Of a DNA stretch of 64,000 bases, positions 37,860-46,307 are shown one piece after another. Both the position numbers and the translations under genes were made by a program. Numbering within the stretch: the stretch's first letter is position 1; the number at the start of each line of letters is the position of its first letter. The notes under the pieces are model-generated. The model saw nothing but the letters and a program-made list of their open reading frames with translations. It searched no databases and was not told the origin of the DNA. This stretch comes from Ovoidimarina sp963698645 (GTDB lineage Bacteria > Pseudomonadota > Alphaproteobacteria > Rhodobacterales > Rhodobacteraceae), in NCBI GenBank assembly GCA_963698645.1, contig CAVORP010000007.1, positions 1,057,313 through 1,121,312 of the forward strand, in the 5' to 3' direction.

Positions 37860-38066
37860 GGGACCCAAGGCCGCTTTCTGTTCGGCGGTGTTTTCCCGCT
37901 TTGGCACCTGCCCGATGCGGCGTAAAGCCGGTGCCTCTCCCACAACACAGGAAAGCGCGTGCCGAAGATTTAAGCAAGCGTGGCGATGCACGGAAAAGCG
38001 AAAGTACCTTCAACGATGGCTTGAAAATACGGCAATTGACGAATTTTTATGCGAAATATTAGCGGG

Positions 38067-38534
38067 TTAGAGAGTTCGGGCCAGATCCTGAAGTTGCGTT
38101 ATCGTTGTGTTCCAGCCGTCGTGGAAGCCCATCTCTTCGTGCCGTTTGCGCGAGTTTGCGTCGGAATGCATGACATGAACGGCGTAGCGTGTGCCGGCTT
38201 CGACTGGTGCAAGCTGAATGTCGGCGGTGAAAAAGGGTGCGGGGGCGGGTCGAAATCCACGCATCAGCGCGTCGGTAAAGACAAGGCGGCGATTTGGGTC
38301 GGCGAGAATGAAGCATCCGTCGCTTGGGATGAGCGTTCCGTCCGGAAGTTTCATCACGGTATAGGCGCGTCCGCCGGGCCTGAGGTCGTTGTCGACCTCT
38401 ACCACCTTGACCGGCGGCGGGGTGAACCAGCGCTTGAACAAGTCCGGCTCCGCCCAGCAGCGCCAGATCGCTTCGGGGGTGGCGCGGATGACCCGGTCGA
38501 TGGACAGGTCGCGTTCCGGATCGAAGTCAGCCAT
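38067..38534 (-). CDS. SRPBCC (AHSA1-like) domain protein 1
   Basis: A 155-residue START/Bet-v1-like protein of the AHSA1 group. It begins ADFDPERDLSIDRVIRATPE, then AIWRCWAEPDLFKRWFTPPP with VKVVEVDNDLRPGGRAYTVM. It ends in a helix, EEMGFHDGWNTTITQLQDLA. These domains bind hydrophobic ligands; no substrate is known here. The ATG at 38534 overlaps the preceding gene's end. It is last of a four-gene cluster led by an ArsR regulator, a very common pairing. Confidence 0.88.
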   Translation of the reverse strand: MADFDPERDLSIDRVIRATPEAIWRCWAEPDLFKRWFTPPPVKVVEVDNDLRPGGRAYTVMKLPDGTLIPSDGCFILADPNRRLVFTDALMRGFRPAPAPFFTADIQLAPVEAGTRYAVHVMHSDANSRKRHEEMGFHDGWNTTITQLQDLARTL

Positions 38535-39006
38535 CTGTCCGTTTTCCCAGTTCGGTTTCAAGGGCGGACAGAAGGTGTTCCCAGCCATGGCGCCGCCCTG
38601 CCGCGCCATCGGACAAGCCGATCAGGGTCATCTGCTCGGTATAGGTCAGCAGGGTGCCGCCTGCGTTTTCTGCCAGTGTCACGGTGGTGAGCGAGGCTGA
38701 GTGAACACGCCCGTCGAGCGCCATGGTATAGGCGAAAACGATCCGCTGTCCGGGAGCGATGTCGAGATAGTGCGTGACGTTGCGATGTTCGCCCTTTCCG
38801 GGGCCGTCTTTCAGGACGAAGCGGCCCGTTTCGGTGCCGCCCACCCGGAAATCGAGGCTGTAGTCGCGTTCCTCCCATTCCGGGCCGTCGCTGTCCACGA
38901 ACCAGCGCCGTTTCACTGTTGGGTCGGCCCAAGCGCGGAACACGGTTTCGGGCCGGGCGGCGATCTGTCGGGCGAGGGTGAAGGTGTCGTGGGCGAGATC
39001 AGGCAC
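38527..39006 (-). CDS. SRPBCC (AHSA1-like) domain protein 2
   Basis: A 159-residue AHSA1-like protein. PDLAHDTFTLARQIAARPET and VFRAWADPTVKRRWFVDSDG mark the N-terminal strand and helix. FRVGGTETGRFVLKDGPGKG, RIVFAYTMALDGRVHSASLT and TYTEQMTLIGLSDGAAGRRH are the central sheet. The GTG at 39006 is the likely start because it overlaps the preceding stop by eight bases; longer upstream readings run through the neighbouring gene. The three SRPBCC paralogs are diverged from one another. Confidence 0.87.
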   Translation of the reverse strand: MPDLAHDTFTLARQIAARPETVFRAWADPTVKRRWFVDSDGPEWEERDYSLDFRVGGTETGRFVLKDGPGKGEHRNVTHYLDIAPGQRIVFAYTMALDGRVHSASLTTVTLAENAGGTLLTYTEQMTLIGLSDGAAGRRHGWEHLLSALETELGKRTDG

Positions 39007-39460
39007 GGGACAAATCCCGTATATAGGCCTCGAGGTTCGATAGCCCCCCCTCCCAGCCATCTCGGAAATCCTCTGTCGCGCCGGGGCCGGTGAACGAGGA
39101 GACCGACACACCCACCAGAAGCCTGGAGCGCGCGCCCGCGGCTTCGAGGGCATAGGTCACGAGGCTAGTGGCCATGGCGGCGTCACCGACAATAATCGTC
39201 TCGGTGAAGACCGCCAGTTTCGGGGGATCCAGCCGGTACCAACGCGTGTCAACCACGAAGTCGGGCGCATCAGCGGGACCGCAGCGGTGCCGGTCGGCCC
39301 CCCCTTCGCGGAGGTCCGAAGTCTCGACCGTCAGAACCATGCCGGCTTGCGGCGCGCCCCAGTTCTCGCGGTGCCCCGGATCGGTCAGCACGTCCCAAAG
39401 CCGTTCCGGAGACAAGGCCAGTTCGCGGGCAAGCTCGAAATATCCCGTGTCCAATGTCAT
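38999..39460 (-). CDS. SRPBCC domain protein 3
   Basis: A 153-residue SRPBCC protein beginning TLDTGYFELARELALSPERL and WDVLTDPGHRENWGAPQAGM. Central strands include FVVDTRWYRLDPPKLAVFTE, and TEDFRDGWEGGLSNLEAYIR forms the C-terminal helix. It is the first structural gene after the ArsR regulator and overlaps its stop (ATGA). The ligand is unknown. Confidence 0.86.
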   Translation of the reverse strand: MTLDTGYFELARELALSPERLWDVLTDPGHRENWGAPQAGMVLTVETSDLREGGADRHRCGPADAPDFVVDTRWYRLDPPKLAVFTETIIVGDAAMATSLVTYALEAAGARSRLLVGVSVSSFTGPGATEDFRDGWEGGLSNLEAYIRDLSRA

Positions 39461-39795
39461 AGGTCAGGTCCTTCCTCTCGTTCGATGCGTTCTGCAAGTA
39501 AGGTCAACCGGTCCAGCCGCGCCTCCCAGATCCGGCGTTGCCGGTTCAGCCAGTTCTCGGCTTCGGCCAGGGGGGCGGCTTCGATGTGGACCGTGCGGAC
39601 GCGGCCTTTCTTCTCCGACCGGACAAGTCCCGATGCCTCGAGCACCTTGAGGTGTTTCAGAAAGGTCGGGAGGGCGATGTCGTGGGGGGCGTGCAATTCG
39701 CTGACCGGTGCGGGACCTTGCGTGAGACGTTCGATCACGGCCCGGCGCGTGGGGTCGGACATGGCGGCGAAGAAGGAGTCAAGATGGTTAGTCAT
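39457..39795 (-). CDS. ArsR-family winged-helix transcriptional regulator
   Basis: A 112-residue ArsR/SmtB-fold regulator: MTNHLDSFFAAMSDPTRRAV, recognition region IALPTFLKHLKVLEASGLVR, wing KKGRVRTVHIEAAPLAEAEN. No metal-binding CVC-type cysteines are present, so it belongs to the metal-independent group that controls SRPBCC genes. It probably represses its own operon: the ATG lies inside the palindrome at 39787-39804. It is divergent from dnaE. Confidence 0.9.
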   Translation of the reverse strand: MTNHLDSFFAAMSDPTRRAVIERLTQGPAPVSELHAPHDIALPTFLKHLKVLEASGLVRSEKKGRVRTVHIEAAPLAEAENWLNRQRRIWEARLDRLTLLAERIEREEGPDL

Positions 39796-39804
39796 ATGGC
39801 TAAC
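39787..39804. promoter_or_regulatory. Operator-like palindrome over the ArsR start codon
   Basis: GTTAGTCATATGGCTAAC is an 18-base dyad with one mismatched pair (arms GTTAG and CTAAC). It covers the regulator's start codon at 39793-39795, which would let a bound repressor block its own expression. A related site lies 47 bases away. Confidence 0.65.
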
Positions 39805-39833
39805 TAATCTTAATTCGAAGCTTTGTCAATAAA

Positions 39834-39851
39834 GCTAGCTGTATGGCTAAC
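39834..39851. promoter_or_regulatory. Second operator-like site between the ArsR regulator and dnaE
   Basis: GCTAGCTGTATGGCTAAC matches the palindrome at 39787-39804 at 14 of 18 positions, with the TATGGCTAAC half fully kept. Placed between the divergent genes, it could allow two dimers to close the regulator's promoter. Confidence 0.55.
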
Positions 39852-39896
39852 CTTTTGCGCTTTTCGCCGGTCGCGGCAATTCATAGTGTCATGTTC

Positions 39897-42800
39897 ATGA
39901 GTACATCCCCCCGATTCATTCACCTTCGCGTCCATACCGAATATTCGCTTCTGGAAGGCGCGGTGCGGCTGAAACGGCTTCCCGTTCTGTGCCGGGACAT
40001 GGGCATGCCCGCCGTTGCGGTAACCGATACGAACAACATGTTCGCCGCGCTGGAATTCTCGGTTTCGGCCATGGGGGCGGGGGTGCAGCCGATCGTGGGC
40101 TGTCAGGTCGATCTGGCGTTCGAGCCGTCCGATCCCGGCCAGCGGGCCAAGGAGCCCGCGCCCATTGTTCTTCTGGCGCAGAATGCCGCCGGATACGGCA
40201 ATCTGATGAAGCTGAACTCGGCCCTCTACCTGACCAAGACCGGGGATCATCCCCAGGTCACTTTCGAGGATCTGGAGGCGCATGGGGCGGGGCTGATCTG
40301 TCTGACCGGTGGACCCGATGGCCCCTTGGGCCGGTATCTGGCGCGGGGGTCGCGGGCGGCGGCGGAGGCGGTTCTTGATCGGCTGGCCGCGATCTATGGC
40401 GACCGGCTTTACGTCGAGTTGCAGCGCCACCCGCGCGAGGATGGCAGCACGGGCGAGACCGCGCGCACGGTCGAGCGGGGCCATATCGAGATGGCCTATG
40501 CCAAGGACCTGCCGCTGGTGGCGACGAACGATGTCTATTTTCCCGAAGCCAAGATGTACGAGGCGCATGATGCGCTGATCTGTATCGCCGAGGGGGCCTA
40601 TGTGGATCAGCAGGAGCCCCGGAGGCGGCTGACGCCGCAGCACTATTTCAAGTCGCCCGCCGAGATGGCGGCGCTGTTCGCCGATCTGCCCGAGGCGCTT
40701 GAGAATACCGTGGAGATCGCGCGGCGCTGTGCCTTTGCGGTGAGCCGCCATGACCCGATCCTGCCGCGGTTCGCCGAGGACGAGGTGGAGGAATTGCGCC
40801 GTCAGGCCAAGGCGGGGCTGGCCGAGCGGCTGGCGGTGATCCCGCATGCCGCACCGGTCGCGGAGTACGAGGCGCGGCTGGAGTTCGAGCTGGGCATCAT
40901 CGAGGGGATGGGGTTTCCGGGCTATTTCCTGATCGTTGCCGATTTCATCAAATGGGCGAAGGACCGGCATATTCCGGTGGGTCCGGGCCGCGGGTCCGGT
41001 GCCGGCAGTCTGGTGGCCTATGCGCTGACGATCACCGATCTTGATCCGTTGCGCTACAGCCTTCTGTTCGAGCGGTTCCTGAACCCCGAGCGGGTCTCGA
41101 TGCCGGATTTCGACATCGACTTCTGCATGGACCGGCGGGAAGAGGTGATCCGCTATGTGCAGGAACGCTATGGCCGCGACAAGGTGGGGCAGATCATCAC
41201 CTTCGGCGCGCTTCTGTCGAAGGCGGCGGTGCGGGATGTGGGCCGGGTGTTGCAGATGCCCTATGGGCAGGTGGACCGGCTGTCGAAGATGATCCCGGTC
41301 GAGGGGGTCAAGCCCGTCAGCATTCAGCAGGCGCTGGCGCAGGAGGAGCGGCTGCGCGCCGAGGCGAAGGCCGAGGAAGTGGTGGACCGGCTGCTGACCT
41401 ACGGGATGCAGATCGAGGGGCTTCTCCGGAACGCCAGTACCCATGCGGCGGGTGTGGTGATCGGCGACCGGCCGCTGGACGAATTGGTGCCGCTCTATCA
41501 GGACCCACGCTCGGACATGCCGGCCACGCAGTTCAACATGAAATGGGTCGAGCAGGCGGGGCTGGTGAAGTTCGACTTTCTGGGCCTGAAAACGCTGACG
41601 GTGATCCAGAACGCGGTGGACCTGATCGTTGGTCAGGGGCGGCCCCTGCATGTCGCGGCGGACGGGGCGGTATTGTACGAGCCGCCCGAGGGGGCGGAGA
41701 ACGACATCGGAGCGATCCCGCTGGATGACCCCAAGAGCTATGATCTTTACGCGAGGGCGCGGACCGTTGCCGTGTTCCAGGTGGAGAGTTCGGGGATGAT
41801 GGATGCGCTTCGGCGCATGAAGCCCGACTGTATCGAGGATATCATCGCGCTGGTGGCGCTCTATCGCCCCGGACCGATGGAGAACATCCCGAAATTCTGT
41901 GAGGTGAAGAACGGGCTGAGCGAGCGCGAGACCCTGCACCCGTCGATCGACCATATTCTCGACGAGACGCAGGGCATCATCGTCTATCAGGAACAGGTGA
42001 TGCAGATCGCGCAGGAAATGGCCGGATACAGTCTTGGCGGCGCCGATCTTTTGCGCCGGGCCATGGGCAAGAAGATTCAGGAAGCGATGGATGCGGAGCG
42101 TCCGAAGTTCATCGAAGGGGCCAAGAAGAACGGGGTCGACGACGCAAAGGCGCTGGAGGTGTGGAACCTTCTCGACAAGTTCGCGAATTACGGATTCAAC
42201 AAGTCGCACGCCGCGGCCTATGCCGTGGTCAGCTATCAGACCGCGTGGCTGAAGGCGAACCATCCGGTCGAGTTCATGGCGGGGGTGATGAACTGCGATA
42301 TCCATCTGACCGACAAGCTTGCCGTCTATGCCGAAGAAGTGCGGAGGGGGCTTGAGATCGAGATCGTGCCGCCTTGCGTGAACCGGTCCCAGGCGTTGTT
42401 CAGCGTTGCAGAGGGAAAGGTCGTCTATGCGCTGGGCGCACTGAAGAACGTGGGCGTCGAAGCGATGAAGCTGGTCACAGAGGCGCGGGGCGACAAGCCC
42501 TTTGCGACCCTTTTTGACTTTGCCCGGCGGGTGGACCTGAAGCGGGTGGGCAAGCGGCCGCTCGAGATGCTGGCGCGCGCGGGTGCGTTTGATCAGCTTG
42601 ATCCGAACCGCCACAGGGTGTTCCGCTCGCTGGACGCGATCACTGCCTATTCGGCGGCGATCCACGATCAGCGCTCCTCGAGTCAGGTCTCGCTGTTCGG
42701 CGAGGCCGGTGACGATCTGCCGGAACCGCGGCTGGCGCCGGTGGAGGACTGGCTTCCGAACGAGCGGCTGACCGAAGAGCATCTTGGCGTCGGGTTCTAC

Positions 42801-43403
42801 CTGTCGGGGCACCCGCTGGACGATTACCTTGCGCCCCTGAAACGGATGAACGTGATGACGCTGGCCGAGGTGGAGGCCAAGGCCGCCGGGGGCGTGGCCT
42901 TTGTGGCGAAGATGGCCGGGGCAGTGTCAGGGCGGCAGGAGCGCAAGTCGGCGCGGGGCAACCGGTTCGCGTTCGTGCAGTTGTCGGATCCGACGGGGCT
43001 TTACGAGGTCACGGTCTTTTCCGACACGCTGGAGGCGGCGCGCGATCACCTCGAGACCGGGATGAACGTGGTTCTTGGGGTCGAGGTGACCATCGAGTCC
43101 GAGCAGCTGAAGCTATTGGCGCGGTCGGCGCAGCCCGTTGACGCGGTGGTGGCGGGGGCCGGTGACAGCGGGCTGAAGGTGTTCATCGAGAAGGGCGAGG
43201 CGGCGGCCTCGGTCGCCTCGGTTCTGGACCGGGCCAAGGGCGAGAACGGACGCGGCGGCCGGGGGCCGGTGCATCTGTGCCTGATGGCGCCGGACCTTCC
43301 CGGCGAGGTGGAGATGGAACTTCCGGGCAAGTGGCCGGTGACGCCGCAGATCAAGGGGGCGCTGAAATCGCTGCCGGGGGTCGTGATGGTCGAGGATGTC
43401 TGA
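39897..43403 (+). CDS. dnaE: DNA polymerase III alpha subunit DnaE
   Basis: The catalytic subunit of the replicative polymerase, 1168 residues from the ATG at 39897. The PHP domain opens with FIHLRVHTEYSLLEGAVRLK. The polymerase core has VGPGRGSGAGSLVAYALTIT and the acidic site MPDFDIDFCMDRREEVIRYV. Further elements are NASTHAAGVVIGDRPLDELV, YRPGPMENIPKFCEVKNGLS and EQVMQIAQEMAGYSLGGADL with KSHAAAYAVVSYQTAWLKAN. The C-terminal OB-fold follows (VAKMAGAVSGRQERKSARGN). An ATG at 39843 in frame would add 18 atypical residues and overlap the operator, so I reject it. No frameshift was seen. Confidence 0.96.
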   Translation: MSTSPRFIHLRVHTEYSLLEGAVRLKRLPVLCRDMGMPAVAVTDTNNMFAALEFSVSAMGAGVQPIVGCQVDLAFEPSDPGQRAKEPAPIVLLAQNAAGYGNLMKLNSALYLTKTGDHPQVTFEDLEAHGAGLICLTGGPDGPLGRYLARGSRAAAEAVLDRLAAIYGDRLYVELQRHPREDGSTGETARTVERGHIEMAYAKDLPLVATNDVYFPEAKMYEAHDALICIAEGAYVDQQEPRRRLTPQHYFKSPAEMAALFADLPEALENTVEIARRCAFAVSRHDPILPRFAEDEVEELRRQAKAGLAERLAVIPHAAPVAEYEARLEFELGIIEGMGFPGYFLIVADFIKWAKDRHIPVGPGRGSGAGSLVAYALTITDLDPLRYSLLFERFLNPERVSMPDFDIDFCMDRREEVIRYVQERYGRDKVGQIITFGALLSKAAVRDVGRVLQMPYGQVDRLSKMIPVEGVKPVSIQQALAQEERLRAEAKAEEVVDRLLTYGMQIEGLLRNASTHAAGVVIGDRPLDELVPLYQDPRSDMPATQFNMKWVEQAGLVKFDFLGLKTLTVIQNAVDLIVGQGRPLHVAADGAVLYEPPEGAENDIGAIPLDDPKSYDLYARARTVAVFQVESSGMMDALRRMKPDCIEDIIALVALYRPGPMENIPKFCEVKNGLSERETLHPSIDHILDETQGIIVYQEQVMQIAQEMAGYSLGGADLLRRAMGKKIQEAMDAERPKFIEGAKKNGVDDAKALEVWNLLDKFANYGFNKSHAAAYAVVSYQTAWLKANHPVEFMAGVMNCDIHLTDKLAVYAEEVRRGLEIEIVPPCVNRSQALFSVAEGKVVYALGALKNVGVEAMKLVTEARGDKPFATLFDFARRVDLKRVGKRPLEMLARAGAFDQLDPNRHRVFRSLDAITAYSAAIHDQRSSSQVSLFGEAGDDLPEPRLAPVEDWLPNERLTEEHLGVGFYLSGHPLDDYLAPLKRMNVMTLAEVEAKAAGGVAFVAKMAGAVSGRQERKSARGNRFAFVQLSDPTGLYEVTVFSDTLEAARDHLETGMNVVLGVEVTIESEQLKLLARSAQPVDAVVAGAGDSGLKVFIEKGEAAASVASVLDRAKGENGRGGRGPVHLCLMAPDLPGEVEMELPGKWPVTPQIKGALKSLPGVVMVEDV

Positions 43404-43410
43404 CGCGGGG

Positions 43411-44481
43411 CTAGCTCAGAACGCGCCCTGCGGCGAGGCGGGCGAAGGCCACCGACAGGAGAATCCGGATCACGTGATGGGCGGTCACGTAGATCACGCT
43501 GAGGTCCAGTGACAGCGCGACAAGCGCCATTTCCGTGAGCCCGCCCGGCGCGAAGGCGAGAAACACCGCGCGCCAGCTTTCGCCCACCAGTCCGGCCAGC
43601 GCGATGGAGAAGAGGCCGGAGAGCGCGAGCGTGGTGCCCACCGTCACCAGCGAGACCCGGAGGCCGGTCAGCAGCACGCCCGGCCCGCGCCCGGCAAAGC
43701 GTGCGCCAAGCGTCGTGCCGATGACGAGTTGCGTCAGGTTGACGAGCCAGCCCGGCGGCCCGCCTTCGACCCAACCCAGAAGATGCACGACGCCCGAGAC
43801 GATGATCGGCCCGGTGATGATGCCCGCAGGCATGCGGATGGCGCGACCGCCCACGGCGCCGATGACGCCGCAGGCCGCGAGGATCGCCCAGTCGCGGGCC
43901 GAGAGTGCGTGGCCTGTATCGCCGATCACAGCGCCCGTGGCGCTGCCCACGGTTTCGCCCGTCAGAAGGCCGAAGCCGATGGGGATCAGCACGATGCAGA
44001 GGATCAGGCGCAGGAATTGCAGCACCGCCAGAAGCGCGGGATCGGCCCCGGCCTGATCACCAAGCGCGATGGCCTCGATGAAGCCGCCGGGCATGGTGCC
44101 GTAATAGGCGGTCGGCGGATCGGAGATGCCCGCGCGCCGGGCAAGTGTATAGCCCAGCGCATGGGCGATGGGGACGAAGAGGGCCAGTGCCAGAAGGCTG
44201 GGCCACCAGCGGGACAGGTCGCTGCCGATCTCGGGCGTGACCGCCGCGCCGATCGATACGCCGATCACCGGGATGAAGAACAGCCGCAGTCCGGTGGGCG
44301 CGCCCACGACGTGCCCCAGCGGGCGCAGGTTGGCGATGGCAAGGGCGGCGGTGACGATGAGCGAGCCCAGAAGCCAGGGCAGCGGCAGGCCCAGACGCGA
44401 CGCCGCATAGCCGCCCACGGCGCCGATGGCCAATGTCAGGCAGGCCGTCGGCCAGTGGGTTCTGGCGGCGGCGGCGTTCAC
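43411..44481 (-). CDS. AbrB-family (TIGR03082-type duplicated) integral membrane protein
   Basis: A 356-residue polytopic membrane protein of the AbrB/ammonia-monooxygenase-like family (not the AbrB DNA-binding regulator). Two similar halves each show the family pattern: GAVGGYAASRLGLPLPWLLG with PTGLRLFFIPVIGVSIGAAV, and GAVGGRAIRMPAGIITGPII with VNLTQLVIGTTLGARFAGRG. AYYGTMPGGFIEAIALGDQA and FLAFAPGGLTEMALVALSLD are the internal-repeat signatures. The GTG at 44481 overlaps the slyX stop (GTGA). The transport substrate is unknown. It is convergent with dnaE. Confidence 0.86.
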   Translation of the reverse strand: MNAAAARTHWPTACLTLAIGAVGGYAASRLGLPLPWLLGSLIVTAALAIANLRPLGHVVGAPTGLRLFFIPVIGVSIGAAVTPEIGSDLSRWWPSLLALALFVPIAHALGYTLARRAGISDPPTAYYGTMPGGFIEAIALGDQAGADPALLAVLQFLRLILCIVLIPIGFGLLTGETVGSATGAVIGDTGHALSARDWAILAACGVIGAVGGRAIRMPAGIITGPIIVSGVVHLLGWVEGGPPGWLVNLTQLVIGTTLGARFAGRGPGVLLTGLRVSLVTVGTTLALSGLFSIALAGLVGESWRAVFLAFAPGGLTEMALVALSLDLSVIYVTAHHVIRILLSVAFARLAAGRVLS

Positions 44482-44684
44482 CAATGGGGTGGTTTCTGGT
44501 CGGCCAGCGGCACGGTGCCGCCCATGTCCATCTCGCGCCCCGCCTCGCGTTCCATCAGCATCGCGACGCGTGCGGTCAGCCGGGCAATCTCGGTTTCCTG
44601 CCGCGCGACGATGTCCGACAGATCGTCGGCGATGCGTTCGAGATGCGCGATGCGGGTTTGAAGATCTGTGACGGTTTCGCTCAT
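44478..44684 (-). CDS. slyX: SlyX family coiled-coil protein
   Basis: A 68-residue protein that is almost wholly a heptad coiled coil: SETVTDLQTRIAHLERIADD, LSDIVARQETEIARLTARVA, then the typical end DQKPPHW. The function is unsettled; E. coli SlyX neighbours peptidyl-prolyl isomerase SlyD. It starts 141 bases from the divergent hisS and overlaps the membrane protein gene by four bases. Confidence 0.9.
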   Translation of the reverse strand: MSETVTDLQTRIAHLERIADDLSDIVARQETEIARLTARVAMLMEREAGREMDMGGTVPLADQKPPHW

Positions 44685-44825
44685 GCATGTCCTCTAGCGC
44701 GGGGCGCGGGGCTGGGAAAGCCCCTTTGGCGGCGCAGGAAGGGCGCATGCCTGCGAGCCACCGCTTGCCCCTTCAGGCCACGTGGGCTAGACGCGGGCGC
44801 GACGAAGAACAGGGGTTCGAGCGCC

Positions 44826-46307
44826 ATGGCCAAGCCGGGCAAGACACCACGTCCCAGGGCGGAGACGCCGAAGGGGTTCCGCGACTATTTCGGCGCGGAT
44901 GTGACCGAACGCGCGGCGATGCTGGACGCGATCGCGGGCGTGTACCGGAAATACGGGTTCGATCCGCTGGAATCCTCGGCGGTGGAGACGGTCGAGGCGC
45001 TGGGCAAGTTCCTTCCCGATGTGGACCGCCCGAACGATGGCGTGTTCGCGTGGGAGGAGGATGGCGACTGGCTGGCGCTGCGGTATGATCTGACGGCGCC
45101 CTTGGCGCGGGTCTATGCGCAGCACCGCAATGATCTGCCGACGCCCTATCGCCGCTATGCCATGGGGCCGGTGTGGCGGAACGAAAAGCCCGGGCCGGGG
45201 CGGTTCCGGCAGTTCTATCAATGCGATGCGGATACGGTGGGCACGGCGAACGTGGCGGCGGATGCGGAGATCTGCATGATGCTGGCGGAGGCCTTCGAGG
45301 CGCTGGATCTGGGCGGTGATTTCATCATCCGGGTGAACAACCGGAAGGTCCTGAACGGCGTGATGGAGGTCGCTGGCCTGCCGGAGACGGCTGAGCGCGA
45401 GCGCGGTATCGTCCTGCGGGCGATCGACAAGCTTGACAGGCTGGGACCAGAGGGCGTGCGCGCGCTTCTGGGCGAGGGCAGGAAGGACGAGAGTGGGGAT
45501 TTCACGGAAGGCGCGGGTTTGTCGGCGGCTTCGGCGGATCGCATGATGGCATTTATGGACGCCCGAGCGGCCGACAATGCAGGGACCGTCCTGAAACTGA
45601 TGGAGCTTACGACCGGTTCGGAGATCGGGCAGGAGGGCGTGCACGAGCTTCAGGACATGGAGCGACTTCTGGCTGCTGCGGGCTACGGCCCCGACCGGAT
45701 CGTGATCGATCCCTCCGTTGTCCGGGGCCTCGGCTACTACACTGGCCCGGTTTTCGAGGCCGAACTCACCTTCGAGATCACCGACGAGAAGGGCCGCCCG
45801 CGGCAGTTCGGGTCGGTCGCGGGCGGCGGGCGCTATGACGATCTGGTCAAGCGCTTTACCGGGCAGGCGGTGCCGGCCACGGGGATTTCCATCGGGGTCG
45901 ACCGGCTTCTGGCGGCGTTGCGGGCCAAGGGGCGGACCGGCGGGGACAGCACCGGGCCGGTGGTCGTGACCGTGATGGACCGCGACCGGATGGCGGATTA
46001 TCAGGCCATGGCGGGCGAATTGCGCGCCGCGGATATCCGCGCCGAGGTTTATCTGGGCAACCCCAAGAATTTCGGCAACCAGATGAAATATGCCGACCGG
46101 CGCGGCAGCCCGGTGGCGGTGATCGAAGGCTCGGACGAAAAGGCGCGCGGGGTGGTGCAGGTCAAGGACCTGATCCTTGGTGCCAAGATCGCCGAGAATG
46201 CCGATCTTGAGGAATGGCAGTCGCGGCCCTCGCAATACGAGGTGCCGCGCGGCGATCTTGTGGCGAAGATCCGCGAAATCCTTGCCGAGCACGGGCTGGG
46301 AGAATGA
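44826..46307 (+). CDS. hisS: Histidyl-tRNA synthetase HisS
   Basis: Class II aminoacyl-tRNA synthetase charging tRNA-His. Of 493 residues, motif 1 is TPKGFRDYFGADVTERAAML, motif 2 YRRYAMGPVWRNEKPGPGRF with QFYQCDADTVG, the histidine-specific loop VRGLGYYTGPVFEAELTFEI, and motif 3 GISIGVDRLLAALRA. The C-terminal anticodon-binding domain is present (VYLGNPKNFGNQMKYADRRG). The ATG at 44826 is preceded by AGGGG. The stop overlaps the hisZ start (ATGA). The larger upstream reading frame runs over slyX and is rejected. Confidence 0.96.
   Translation: MAKPGKTPRPRAETPKGFRDYFGADVTERAAMLDAIAGVYRKYGFDPLESSAVETVEALGKFLPDVDRPNDGVFAWEEDGDWLALRYDLTAPLARVYAQHRNDLPTPYRRYAMGPVWRNEKPGPGRFRQFYQCDADTVGTANVAADAEICMMLAEAFEALDLGGDFIIRVNNRKVLNGVMEVAGLPETAERERGIVLRAIDKLDRLGPEGVRALLGEGRKDESGDFTEGAGLSAASADRMMAFMDARAADNAGTVLKLMELTTGSEIGQEGVHELQDMERLLAAAGYGPDRIVIDPSVVRGLGYYTGPVFEAELTFEITDEKGRPRQFGSVAGGGRYDDLVKRFTGQAVPATGISIGVDRLLAALRAKGRTGGDSTGPVVVTVMDRDRMADYQAMAGELRAADIRAEVYLGNPKNFGNQMKYADRRGSPVAVIEGSDEKARGVVQVKDLILGAKIAENADLEEWQSRPSQYEVPRGDLVAKIREILAEHGLGE

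Noticed and set aside
34698..37991. Single 1097-residue frame apparently fusing XdhA and XdhB
   Set aside because: An indel near 36530 removes the xdhA stop; the corrected frame gives separate genes with an ATGA overlap.
39810..42812. 1000-residue minus-strand frame opposite dnaE
   Set aside because: H/R/D-rich antisense of a conserved polymerase gene; no recognisable domain.
44787..46292. 501-residue minus-strand frame opposite hisS
   Set aside because: Antisense shadow of a fully conserved synthetase.
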